DNA of 7,603 nucleotides from Acidimangrovimonas sp. GTDB taxonomy: Bacteria; Pseudomonadota; Alphaproteobacteria; Rhodobacterales; Rhodobacteraceae. Under the pieces are notes generated by a model. It was not told where the DNA came from. It was given only the letters and a program-made list of their open reading frames with translations, and did no database searches. Positions 1-4,902 of this stretch are shown here, one piece after another. The translations under genes were made by a program, and so were the position numbers. The DNA lies in NCBI GenBank assembly GCA_030147905.1, contig JASBUM010000299.1:1-7603 (forward strand). The letters run 5' to 3'. How positions within the stretch are numbered: the stretch's first letter is position 1; every line of letters begins with the position of its first letter.

Positions 1-1003
1 ACACCCGGGAAAGCGCATCGGCCGAATAGGTCTCGATCAGGTCCCCGGCGCCGTCGTGGTAATGGGCGATCAGGGCCCGCGACAGGTAATGGACATCGGA
101 AAAGGCAAGGTTCAGTCCCTTGGCGCCGGTCGGTGGCACGATATGGGCGGCGTCGCCGACCAGAAAGAGCCGCCCCCAGCGCATCGGCTCGGCCACGAAG
201 GAACGCAAGGGCGCGATGGATTTCTCGATCGACGGTCCGGTGGTCAGGCTTTCGGCTGCATCGTGTGGGATGCGGCGGCGCAACTCGTCCCAGAACGCCT
301 GATCGGACCAGCGCTCGACCCGGTCTTCGAGCGGCACCTGGATGTAATAGCGGCTGAGATGCTCGTTGCGCATCGAACATAGCGCGAAGCCGCGTTCGTG
401 GTTGGCATAGATCAATTCGTCGGAGACCGGCGGGGTCTGGGACAAGATGCCGAGCCAGCCGAACGGATAGATCTTCTCGAAGGTCTTCAGGATGTCGCCC
501 GGTATCGCCGCGCGCGATGGGCCGTGAAAGCCGTCGCAGCCGGCGATCCAGTCGCAATCGATGCGATGTTCGGCGCCGCTCTTGCGATAGGTGACATGGG
601 GCCGGTCGGGCAATCCGTGCAGCATGACGCCCTCGGCCTCGTCGATCACCCGCCCGCCCGTCGCGTCGCAGGCATCGTAAAGGTCATGGGTCACCTCGGT
701 CTGGCCGTAGACCATGACGCGGCGGCCGACGCGGGCCTGAAAGTCGATGCGAAAGCCGCGGTTGCGCGCCGCCAGATAGGTGCCGGAATGGACGAAACCC
801 TCGGCATGGGCGCGGGCGCCGGTTCCAGCCGCGTCCAGCATCTCGACGCTGCCCCATTCCAGCACGCCTGCGCGGATGCGCGACAGCACATGGGCGCGCG
901 AGCGGCGCTCAATCACGATCGAGTCGATGCCCGCCCGGGACAGCGATTGCGCAAGCAAAAGCCCCGAAGGGCCGCCGCCTATGATACAGACCTGGGTTCG
1001 CAC
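1..1003 (-). CDS. pobA: 4-hydroxybenzoate 3-monooxygenase (p-hydroxybenzoate hydroxylase), 3' end cut by window edge
   Basis: This flavoprotein hydroxylates 4-hydroxybenzoate to protocatechuate using NAD(P)H and O2 in the cytoplasm, feeding the beta-ketoadipate pathway. About 334 of the family's usual ~390 residues are visible; the C-terminus lies beyond base 1. Seen in translation: the N-terminal FAD-binding GGGPSG motif (residues 9-14), RIRAGVLE at 42-49, VYGQTEVT, the DG motif region IAGCDGFHG, YPFGWLG, LIYANH, and GDAAHIVPPTGAKGLN. The residues equivalent to the Pseudomonas enzyme's Tyr201, Ser212, Arg214, Arg220, Pro293 and Thr294 are all present, so it should be active on 4-hydroxybenzoate. 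The start is a GTG at 1001-1003, chosen because it gives the family N-terminus (VRTQVCIIGGGPSG) and follows a strong Shine-Dalgarno; no ATG fits. It lies 42 bp after the dehydratase-like gene on the same strand but seems to have its own promoter. Identity is near certain; cofactor preference (NADPH or NADH) cannot be read. Confidence 0.95.
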   Translation of the reverse strand, partial: MRTQVCIIGGGPSGLLLAQSLSRAGIDSIVIERRSRAHVLSRIRAGVLEWGSVEMLDAAGTGARAHAEGFVHSGTYLAARNRGFRIDFQARVGRRVMVYGQTEVTHDLYDACDATGGRVIDEAEGVMLHGLPDRPHVTYRKSGAEHRIDCDWIAGCDGFHGPSRAAIPGDILKTFEKIYPFGWLGILSQTPPVSDELIYANHERGFALCSMRNEHLSRYYIQVPLEDRVERWSDQAFWDELRRRIPHDAAESLTTGPSIEKSIAPLRSFVAEPMRWGRLFLVGDAAHIVPPTGAKGLNLAFSDVHYLSRALIAHYHDGAGDLIETYSADALSRV

Positions 1004-1017
1004 GCCTTCCTCCCTCC
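1004..1017 (-). promoter_or_regulatory. Ribosome binding site fixing the GTG start of pobA
   Basis: Read on the minus strand this is GGAGGGAGGAAGGC directly before GTG. It is an unusually purine-rich, strong Shine-Dalgarno tract. It supports the GTG at 1001-1003 as the pobA start and explains why a search for ATG alone would miss the correct N-terminus. Confidence 0.8.
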
Positions 1018-1020
1018 GGC

Positions 1021-1049
1021 AATCTGCCGAGATTGGTTGGCAGTGTCAA
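1021..1049 (-). promoter_or_regulatory. Candidate sigma-70-type promoter of pobA
   Basis: On the minus strand a perfect -35 box TTGACA (plus-strand bases 1044-1049) is followed after 17 bp by CAGATT (1021-1026), a weak -10 matching consensus at three of six positions. Transcription would start near 1014-1015. The leader would then be only about 11-12 nt, just long enough to keep the AGGAAGG part of the Shine-Dalgarno. The -35 box overlaps the stop codon of the upstream dehydratase-like gene. The perfect -35 and ideal spacing are seen directly; promoter activity is inferred. Confidence 0.5.
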
Positions 1050-1058
1050 TTACACTGC
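1040..1058. promoter_or_regulatory. Perfect 7+7 bp inverted repeat over the pobA -35 box (putative operator)
   Basis: GCAGTGT-CAATT-ACACTGC is a perfect 7-bp dyad with a 5-nt centre, 19 bp in all, lying 37-55 bp upstream of the pobA start codon. It contains the TTGACA -35 box and the stop codon of the preceding gene. No T-run follows on the minus strand, so a regulator binding site fits better than an intrinsic terminator. pobA genes are typically controlled by a dedicated regulator (PobR of IclR or AraC type) responding to 4-hydroxybenzoate. No regulator gene is visible in this window, so which protein binds is unknown. Confidence 0.5.
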
Positions 1059-2089
1059 GCGAAGGCCGCGCCCGCGCGGCGCCCCGAGCCGTCTTGCGAC
1101 GCTTTCTGGGGCGTCGGCGCGGCCATTGCCAGGGCCTGCGCGAACCGTTCGGCATCGACATTGCCGCCCGAGGCGACCGCGATTACCGCGTCGCCAGCGA
1201 TCGCGTCAGAGCGAAAGAGCGCGGCCGCCAAGGCCACCGCGCCGCCCGGTTCGAGCACGATCTTGAGATGCAGATAGGCCAGCGCCATCGCGCGCAACGC
1301 CTCGTCATCGCTGACCACGAGACCCGGCCCGCACAATCTTTGCATGATCGGGAACGTCAGCCTCCCCGGCTCGGGCGTGATGATCGCATCGCAGATCGAG
1401 CCCGAAAGCCGCGCGTTGCGGCGGATCTCGCCGGCGGCGAGCGAACGCGCGGCATCGTCGAAGCCTTCGGGTTCACAGGGGCGCACCCGCAATCCGGGCG
1501 CGCGATCCTCGAGCGCAAGCGCGATCCCCGAGGTCAGGCCGCCGCCACCGCAGCAGGTCAGAACCTCGGCCCGCGCGATACCGGCCGCGGCCGCCTGTTC
1601 GGCAATCTCGAGCCCCACCGTGCCCTGTCCCGCGATCACCTGCGCATCGTCGAAGGGCTTGATCAGCGTCAGCCCGCGTTCCGACGCAAGGCGCGCGCCG
1701 ATCGCGTCGCGATCCTCGGTCTCGCGATCGTAAAGCACCACCTCGGCGCCAAGCGCGCGGGTGTTGGCGAGTTTCAGCGCCGGCGCATCGGCGGGCATCA
1801 CGATCACCGCCGGCACGCCATGGCCGCGGGCGGCGCGGGCCACGCCCTGGGCGTGGTTGCCGCTGGAAAAGGCGATGACGCCGCGGGCGCGGATTTCGGG
1901 GGCCAGGGCCGAAACCGCCGACCAGCCGCCGCGCGCCTTGAACGAGCCGGTGTGCTGCAGGCATTCGGCCTTGACCAGAACCCGGCGCCCGGCGATCTCG
2001 TCGAGAAAGGGTGAGCCGAGCAGGGGCGTGCGCCGAACATGGCCGGCGAGGCGCCCGGCGGCGGCGTTGATAAGGGCGATATCGGTCAT
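1046..2089 (-). CDS. PLP-dependent threonine/serine dehydratase-like lyase (fold type II)
   Basis: A 347-residue protein of the threonine/serine ammonia-lyase family, which removes ammonia from hydroxy-amino acids to give 2-oxo acids. Seen: the PLP lysine in SFKARGG (Lys51), the SSGNHAQG substrate/cofactor loop (75-82), the tetraglycine phosphate loop GGGGL (181-185), and the late SGGNVD motif (308-312). There is no C-terminal ACT-type regulatory domain, so it resembles catabolic rather than isoleucine-regulated biosynthetic enzymes. The last ~25 residues, after the usual end near RFAQAL, are a low-complexity tail ending QCN. The start at 2087-2089 is preferred: it gives a family-like N-terminus and has GGAG 7 nt upstream. 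A start at 2164 would run into the hydrolase gene. It follows the hydrolase by 46 bp. Related enzymes act on threonine, serine, 3-hydroxyaspartate or the hydroxyectoine breakdown intermediate; sequence alone does not decide. Confidence 0.88.
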   Translation of the reverse strand: MTDIALINAAAGRLAGHVRRTPLLGSPFLDEIAGRRVLVKAECLQHTGSFKARGGWSAVSALAPEIRARGVIAFSSGNHAQGVARAARGHGVPAVIVMPADAPALKLANTRALGAEVVLYDRETEDRDAIGARLASERGLTLIKPFDDAQVIAGQGTVGLEIAEQAAAAGIARAEVLTCCGGGGLTSGIALALEDRAPGLRVRPCEPEGFDDAARSLAAGEIRRNARLSGSICDAIITPEPGRLTFPIMQRLCGPGLVVSDDEALRAMALAYLHLKIVLEPGGAVALAAALFRSDAIAGDAVIAVASGGNVDAERFAQALAMAAPTPQKASQDGSGRRAGAAFAQCN

Positions 2090-2135
2090 TGCAGGGCTCC
2101 GGAGGGCGTGGGAACGGCGGTGCGGCGGCGGGGAG

Positions 2136-2969
2136 TCAGGCCAGTGCGTGATCGGCGGCGGCAAGGAACGCCCGAACCGCCGCCACGGCCTCGGGTTCGT
2201 CGAGAAAGGGGATATGGGCGCGGTCGGGTACTTCGGCGAAGATCATGTCGCGGCGGCGGCGGCGCATTTCGGCAGCGGTTGCGGCGCCCAGCAGGTCGGA
2301 ATTGGCGCCGCGGATCAGGGCCAGCGGCAGCGGCGCGAGCGCGTCGAAAAGCGGCCAGAGATCGGGTTCGGGGCCGTCGAACGCGGCCAGGAAAGCCTGT
2401 CGTAGCCCCGGATCGTAGCGAATCTGAAGTCCGTCCGCGGTTTCGATGTAGTGATGGCGCACTTCGGCCTGCCAGCGGCTGGCCGGGACATTGGCGAAAC
2501 CGGGCATGAGGCCGGGCAGTGCTGCGGCGAGTTCCGCGTAGGTCCTCGCGCGCGGATTGTGCCCGACATAGCCGAAGATACGCTCGAGCCCCGGCCGTTC
2601 GATCACCGGCCCGACATCGTTGAGACACAGGCCCAGCAGCCTGTCCTTGGCCTTGGCGGCCAGGAACATCCCGATCAGCCCGCCGCGCGACGTGCCAAGG
2701 ATCGCCGCACGCTCGATGCCCAGATGATCGAGCAGGGCGATAGCATCCGCCGCCTCCCGGGGGACGGTATAGGTTTCGGCACCGGAGTAGTCGGATTCGC
2801 CGCGGCCGCGGTAATCCATCCGGATCAGATCGATCCCGTCCAGATGCGGGGCGAGGTAATCGAAGTCGCGGCTGTTGCGTGTCAGCCCTGCCAGGCACAG
2901 AAGCGGCACGCCCTGTCCCTCGCGCTCGTAGTGGATGCGGGCGCCGTCGGCGGCATTGAAATGGGCCAT
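2136..2969 (-). CDS. Alpha/beta hydrolase (serine hydrolase, substrate unknown)
   Basis: A 277-residue single-domain alpha/beta-hydrolase. Seen in order: a short N-terminal beta region (NAADGARIHYEREG), LCLAGLTRNSRDF at the oxyanion position (24-36), MDYRGRGESDY (51-61), the nucleophile elbow GTSRGG with Ser94, a likely catalytic acid Asp225 in GANSDLLG, and a likely catalytic His252 in DRAHIPF. The triad is complete, so an active esterase, lactonase or C-C hydrolase is expected. It does not look like the PcaD enol-lactonase despite the nearby pobA. The ATG at 2967-2969 overlaps the dehalogenase stop codon by one base (TGATG), implying translational coupling. A GTG lies immediately before it in frame and could add one residue. 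Longer in-frame starts lie deep inside the upstream gene and are not needed. Substrate cannot be inferred. Confidence 0.88.
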   Translation of the reverse strand: MAHFNAADGARIHYEREGQGVPLLCLAGLTRNSRDFDYLAPHLDGIDLIRMDYRGRGESDYSGAETYTVPREAADAIALLDHLGIERAAILGTSRGGLIGMFLAAKAKDRLLGLCLNDVGPVIERPGLERIFGYVGHNPRARTYAELAAALPGLMPGFANVPASRWQAEVRHHYIETADGLQIRYDPGLRQAFLAAFDGPEPDLWPLFDALAPLPLALIRGANSDLLGAATAAEMRRRRRDMIFAEVPDRAHIPFLDEPEAVAAVRAFLAAADHALA

Positions 2970-3655
2970 CACAACCCTGCCGCAAGATCGGGAATGCCGC
3001 GCAGATCCTGCAACTGATGGCTTGGCTGCCAGGGCAGGCGGTCCACCGGCAGGTTTCCGCGGTTCACCCAGGCGGTGGCAAAGCCGTAGCCGGTTGCGCA
3101 TGCCGCGTCCCAGCCGTTGGAGGACACGAACAGGACGGTCTCGGGGGTGCAGCCGAAATGCCCGCCCACCAGATCATAGACCGCCGCCGCAGGCTTGAAG
3201 ACGCCGCAGCTTTCGACCGAAAGCACCGCGTCGAGATGCTTGCCGATCCCCGCCGAGTCGACCGCCGCGGCCAGCATCCGGGGTGCGCCGTTGGAGAGGA
3301 TCGCGGTCGACAGGCCCGCCGCCTTGAGCGCGGCCAGCATTTCCGGCACCTCGGGATAGGCCTCCAGTTCGGCGTAAAGCGCCATCAGGCGCTCGCGCAG
3401 GGCATCGTCGTGAAGTCCGGCGTGCTCCATCGCCCAGTCGAGCGCGTCGCCGGTGACGGTCCAGAAATCGGCATGTGCGCCGGCAATCGCCCGCAGCCAG
3501 CTGTATTCGAGCTGCTTGCGGCGCCACTCCTCTGCCAGAACAGGCCAGATCGCGGCAAGCTTCTCGTGGCCGGGTTCCGCGGCGGCGGCGCGCGCGGCGG
3601 CGGCGACGTCGAACAAGGTGCCGTAGGCATCGAAGACGCAGGCAGTGACGGTCAT
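2969..3655 (-). CDS. L-2-haloacid dehalogenase (HAD superfamily, type II)
   Basis: A 228-residue HAD protein predicted to replace the halogen of (S)-2-haloalkanoic acids by hydroxyl, giving (R)-2-hydroxy acids. Compared from memory with the Pseudomonas sp. YL enzyme, every catalytic residue has a counterpart: nucleophile Asp9 in FDAYGTLFD, Thr13, Arg45 in WRRKQLEYSWLRA, Ser121-Asn122 in LSNGAP, Lys154 and Tyr160 in FKPAAAVY, and Ser178, Asn180 and Asp183 in VSSNGWDA. The tail WVNRGN and the P-W-Q segment are also typical. This makes a true haloacid dehalogenase more likely than a generic phosphatase, although many such genes act on unknown natural substrates. The ATG at 3653-3655 is chosen for its fit to the family N-terminus and for GGGAGA upstream with 6-7 nt spacing; the in-frame ATG 33 bp earlier has no comparable site. 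It is the first gene of a cassette with the hydrolase and the lyase. Confidence 0.9.
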   Translation of the reverse strand: MTVTACVFDAYGTLFDVAAAARAAAAEPGHEKLAAIWPVLAEEWRRKQLEYSWLRAIAGAHADFWTVTGDALDWAMEHAGLHDDALRERLMALYAELEAYPEVPEMLAALKAAGLSTAILSNGAPRMLAAAVDSAGIGKHLDAVLSVESCGVFKPAAAVYDLVGGHFGCTPETVLFVSSNGWDAACATGYGFATAWVNRGNLPVDRLPWQPSHQLQDLRGIPDLAAGL

Positions 3656-3751
3656 GGCATTCTCCCTTCGCGGGCGAGAGTGGCACATGGCTCGGGCATG
3701 CGAAAGGGCGGGCGGCCATCCTCATGATTCGCGCGCGCCCGCGCGAGCTTG

Positions 3752-3769
3752 TGCATCCGCTGCATCCGC
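3752..3769. repeat. Perfect tandem duplication of a 9-mer
   Basis: TGCATCCGC occurs twice head to tail (3752-3760 and 3761-3769). It lies about 100 bp upstream of the dehalogenase start, in non-coding sequence. Confidence 0.85.
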
Positions 3770-3807
3770 GCGAACCGCGCGCGTAGCCGGTGTCGCGGGT
3801 GTGGTGT

Positions 3808-3827
3808 GGCCAATGGTGGCCAATGGT
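3808..3827. repeat. Perfect tandem duplication of a 10-mer
   Basis: GGCCAATGGT occurs twice head to tail (3808-3817 and 3818-3827). On the minus strand each copy reads ACCATTGGCC, so two TTGGCC elements lie 10 bp apart, one helical turn, upstream of the dehalogenase gene. This could be slippage or paired binding sites. Confidence 0.85.
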
Positions 3828-3865
3828 GCGCGCGGATGATGCGTGTGGCGGGGGCAGGGCGCCGG

Positions 3866-3889
3866 ACGGGAGGCCGGGCGGGAGGCCGG
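3866..3889. repeat. Tandem duplication with 12-bp period
   Basis: ACGGGAGGCCGG (3866-3877) is followed by GCGGGAGGCCGG (3878-3889); the copies differ only at the first base. It runs into a GC-rich self-complementary stretch. Confidence 0.8.
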
Positions 3890-4130
3890 CCTGGCAGCCG
3901 GCGCCGCCGGCCGGTCCGCGCCCCCGGCCGCGCAATCCGGCCCTTGCCCGGAAGGCGGGCCATGCCTGCCCCGTCGCGCCGATCGCAAAGAGCGCGAAGG
4001 ATCCGAATCCCGCCACCCGCCCCGAATCATCCCGGCCGGGGGTTTACATCACGTGTCCAAGGCCCCACCTTTGGGCCAAGCTAGAGCACCCCGCGCCATC
4101 GGCGCCGGCCTCCTAAATTCCCCAGATTTC

Positions 4131-4136
4131 AAGGAG
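4131..4136 (+). promoter_or_regulatory. Ribosome binding site of the FKBP gene
   Basis: AAGGAG ends 7 nt before the ATG at 4144. An out-of-frame ATG at 4139 lies in between, but the spacing and the conserved protein frame favour 4144. Confidence 0.8.
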
Positions 4137-4143
4137 AGATGCG

Positions 4144-4572
4144 ATGTCCCAGGTCAAAGCCGGAGATACCGTGCGTATTCACTACACTGGCACGCTTTCC
4201 GACGGGACCGTCTTCGACAGTTCGGTGGGGCGCGAGCCGCTTCAGTTCACCGTCGGTTCGGGCGAGATCATCCCCGGTCTTGATGCCGCGTTGCCGGGCA
4301 TGGACGTGGGTGACGAGAAGACCGTGACGGTCCCGGCCGAGCAGGCCTATGGCCCCCATGATCCGACCGCACGACAGGAAGTGCCGCGCGCCCAGGTTCC
4401 CGCCGATATTCCGCTTGATCTCGGCACCCGGCTGCAGTTGTCCACCCCCGACGGGCAGGCGCTGCCGGTGACGGTGGCCGAGGTGACCGAAGAGGTGGTG
4501 GTGCTCGACGCCAACCATCCGCTTGCGGGCAAGGATCTGACCTTCAGCGTCGAGATGCTTGAAATCGTCTGA
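4144..4572 (+). CDS. FKBP-type peptidyl-prolyl cis-trans isomerase, SlyD/FkpB-like
   Basis: A 142-residue cytoplasmic prolyl isomerase/chaperone. Seen: the split FKBP domain (about 1-69 and 120-142) with HYTGTLSDGTVFDSS (13-27), the PPIase core GSGEIIPGLDAALPGM (38-53), Gly-Asp-Glu-Lys turn and AEQAYGP ending the first half near Tyr69. An insert-in-flap (IF) chaperone domain follows at about 70-120, then the LDANHPLAGKDLTF signature (121-134) typical of SlyD and FkpB. There is no signal peptide. The histidine-rich nickel-binding tail of enterobacterial SlyD is absent, so a metal-storage role is not supported. The length matches short alphaproteobacterial homologues. It is a stand-alone gene, divergent from the dehalogenase cassette and convergent with the fab operon, with its own ribosome binding site. 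SlyD or FkpB naming cannot be settled by sequence alone. Confidence 0.93.
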   Translation: MSQVKAGDTVRIHYTGTLSDGTVFDSSVGREPLQFTVGSGEIIPGLDAALPGMDVGDEKTVTVPAEQAYGPHDPTARQEVPRAQVPADIPLDLGTRLQLSTPDGQALPVTVAEVTEEVVVLDANHPLAGKDLTFSVEMLEIV

Positions 4573-4588
4573 GCCCGGATGACGTGGT

Positions 4589-4614
4589 GCGGGCCGGCGA
4601 GGAAGCGGGCCCGC
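4589..4614 (+). terminator. GC-rich hairpin just after the FKBP gene (possible terminator)
   Basis: GCGGGCC (4589-4595) pairs perfectly with GGCCCGC (4608-4614) around a 12-nt loop, starting 16 bp after the FKBP stop. There is no T-run behind it; the first T-rich bases (GTTT) come about 14 nt later. If it terminates, it is a non-canonical or Rho-assisted terminator. Confidence 0.35.
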
Positions 4615-4654
4615 TCCGCCTGTGCGCGTTTCCGCCTGCGCCCGTTTCCGTCTG
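4615..4654. repeat. Degenerate tandem repeat, 16-bp period
   Basis: TCCGCCTGTGCGCGTT (4615-4630) is followed by TCCGCCTGCGCCCGTT (4631-4646; two differences) and a partial third copy beginning TCCGTCTG at 4647. It is non-coding. Confidence 0.7.
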
Positions 4655-4670
4655 TCGTCTTCGTCTGTGC

Positions 4671-4688
4671 CCGACGGATCGCCGTCGG
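4671..4688. repeat. Perfect 7-bp hairpin with 4-nt loop
   Basis: CCGACGG-ATCG-CCGTCGG forms a tight stem-loop about 100 bp after the FKBP stop. No T-tract follows on either strand, so the call is structural only. It may protect the 3' end of a transcript or be chance in GC-rich DNA. Confidence 0.6.
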
Positions 4689-4776
4689 ATGATCCGGTCG
4701 GCGCCACGCCACGCCCGCTGTGGTGTCGGCGCTGTCGTGTCGGCACGGCGGCGCCCGCGCGGCCTGACGGGCCGGT

Positions 4777-4818
4777 TGTGCCGTCGTCTGCACCGGGTGT
4801 GCCATCGTCTGCACCGGG
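4777..4818. repeat. 21-bp tandem duplication
   Basis: Two adjacent 21-bp copies (4777-4797 and 4798-4818) starting TGTGCC and ending TCTGCACCGGG differ at one base only (G at 4783, A at 4804). The region is non-coding on present evidence, so a recent slippage or unequal-exchange event is likely. The length is a multiple of three, but no credible protein uses it. Confidence 0.85.
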
Positions 4819-4831
4819 ACGGCCGCGCGCG

Positions 4832-4846
4832 CGGGGCGCAGCCCCG
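4832..4846. terminator. Hairpin CGGGGC-GCA-GCCCCG, possible terminator between convergent genes
   Basis: A perfect 6-bp stem with a 3-nt loop. On the plus strand it is followed by ATGTTCTT, a partly T-rich tail; on the minus strand it lies 57 bp past the fabI stop but is followed by CG-rich sequence. It could serve the FKBP transcript or, less likely, fabI. Confidence 0.4.
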
Positions 4847-4873
4847 ATGTTCTTCCCCGGACGTGCCCCGACG

Positions 4874-4883
4874 CCCCCCCCCC
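4874..4883. repeat. Homopolymer run of ten C (G10 on minus strand)
   Basis: A run of ten C, flanked by GACG and CGTC, lies 20 bp beyond the fabI stop. Such runs are prone to slippage and to sequencing error. It is outside any gene, so no phase-variable product is implied. Confidence 0.85.
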
Positions 4884-4902
4884 GTCCCCGGATACCCCGG
4901 CT

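Larger units (their letters stand above)
3656..4143. other. Divergent intergenic region of 488 bp with repeats, no convincing gene
   Basis: This gap must hold the start signals for the dehalogenase cassette (leftward) and the FKBP gene (rightward). Seen: three separate short tandem duplications (listed individually), very GC-rich self-complementary stretches such as GGCCGGC at 3884-3890 pairing with GCCGGCC at 3906-3912, and a weak GGCCC/GGGCC inverted repeat at 4061-4077. TTTACA at 4043-4048 could be a -35 for the FKBP gene, but no good -10 lies 16-18 bp downstream. No clear sigma-70 promoter is visible for the dehalogenase. Open frames across this stretch are arginine/proline/alanine-rich and look like GC-bias artefacts. 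A small RNA cannot be excluded. Confidence 0.7.
4573..4902. other. Convergent intergenic region of 330 bp, repeat- and hairpin-rich
   Basis: This lies between the 3' ends of the FKBP gene and fabI, so it should carry terminators for both. It contains three perfect hairpins, a 16-bp degenerate repeat, a 21-bp tandem duplication and a C10 run (listed separately). No conventional hairpin followed by a clear T-tract is present on either strand. Open frames here are Arg/Pro/Ala-rich shadows without family features. Confidence 0.7.

Noticed and set aside
1040..1058. The pobA dyad as an intrinsic terminator of the lyase gene
   Set aside because: The stem could form in RNA, but no T-run follows on the minus strand and the repeat coincides with a perfect -35 box, so an operator is the better reading.
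398..2014. A 538-codon open frame on the plus strand
   Set aside because: It runs antisense through pobA and the dehydratase-like gene, both with complete family motifs. Its translation is Arg/Ala/Gly/His-rich without any recognisable domain, as expected for antisense frames in high-GC DNA.
2090..2164. Longer N-terminus for the dehydratase-like protein (start at 2164)
   Set aside because: It would overlap the hydrolase 3' end and add a proline/histidine-rich leader absent from the family, whereas the ATG at 2087-2089 has a GGAG site at proper spacing.
3174..4016. A 280-codon minus-strand frame whose first ~20 residues (MAGFGSFALFAIGATGQAWP) look like a signal peptide
   Set aside because: The rest is low-complexity Arg/Gly/Pro and runs into the dehalogenase gene in another frame; it starts at GTG without a clear ribosome binding site. 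The hydrophobic start is probably coincidental.
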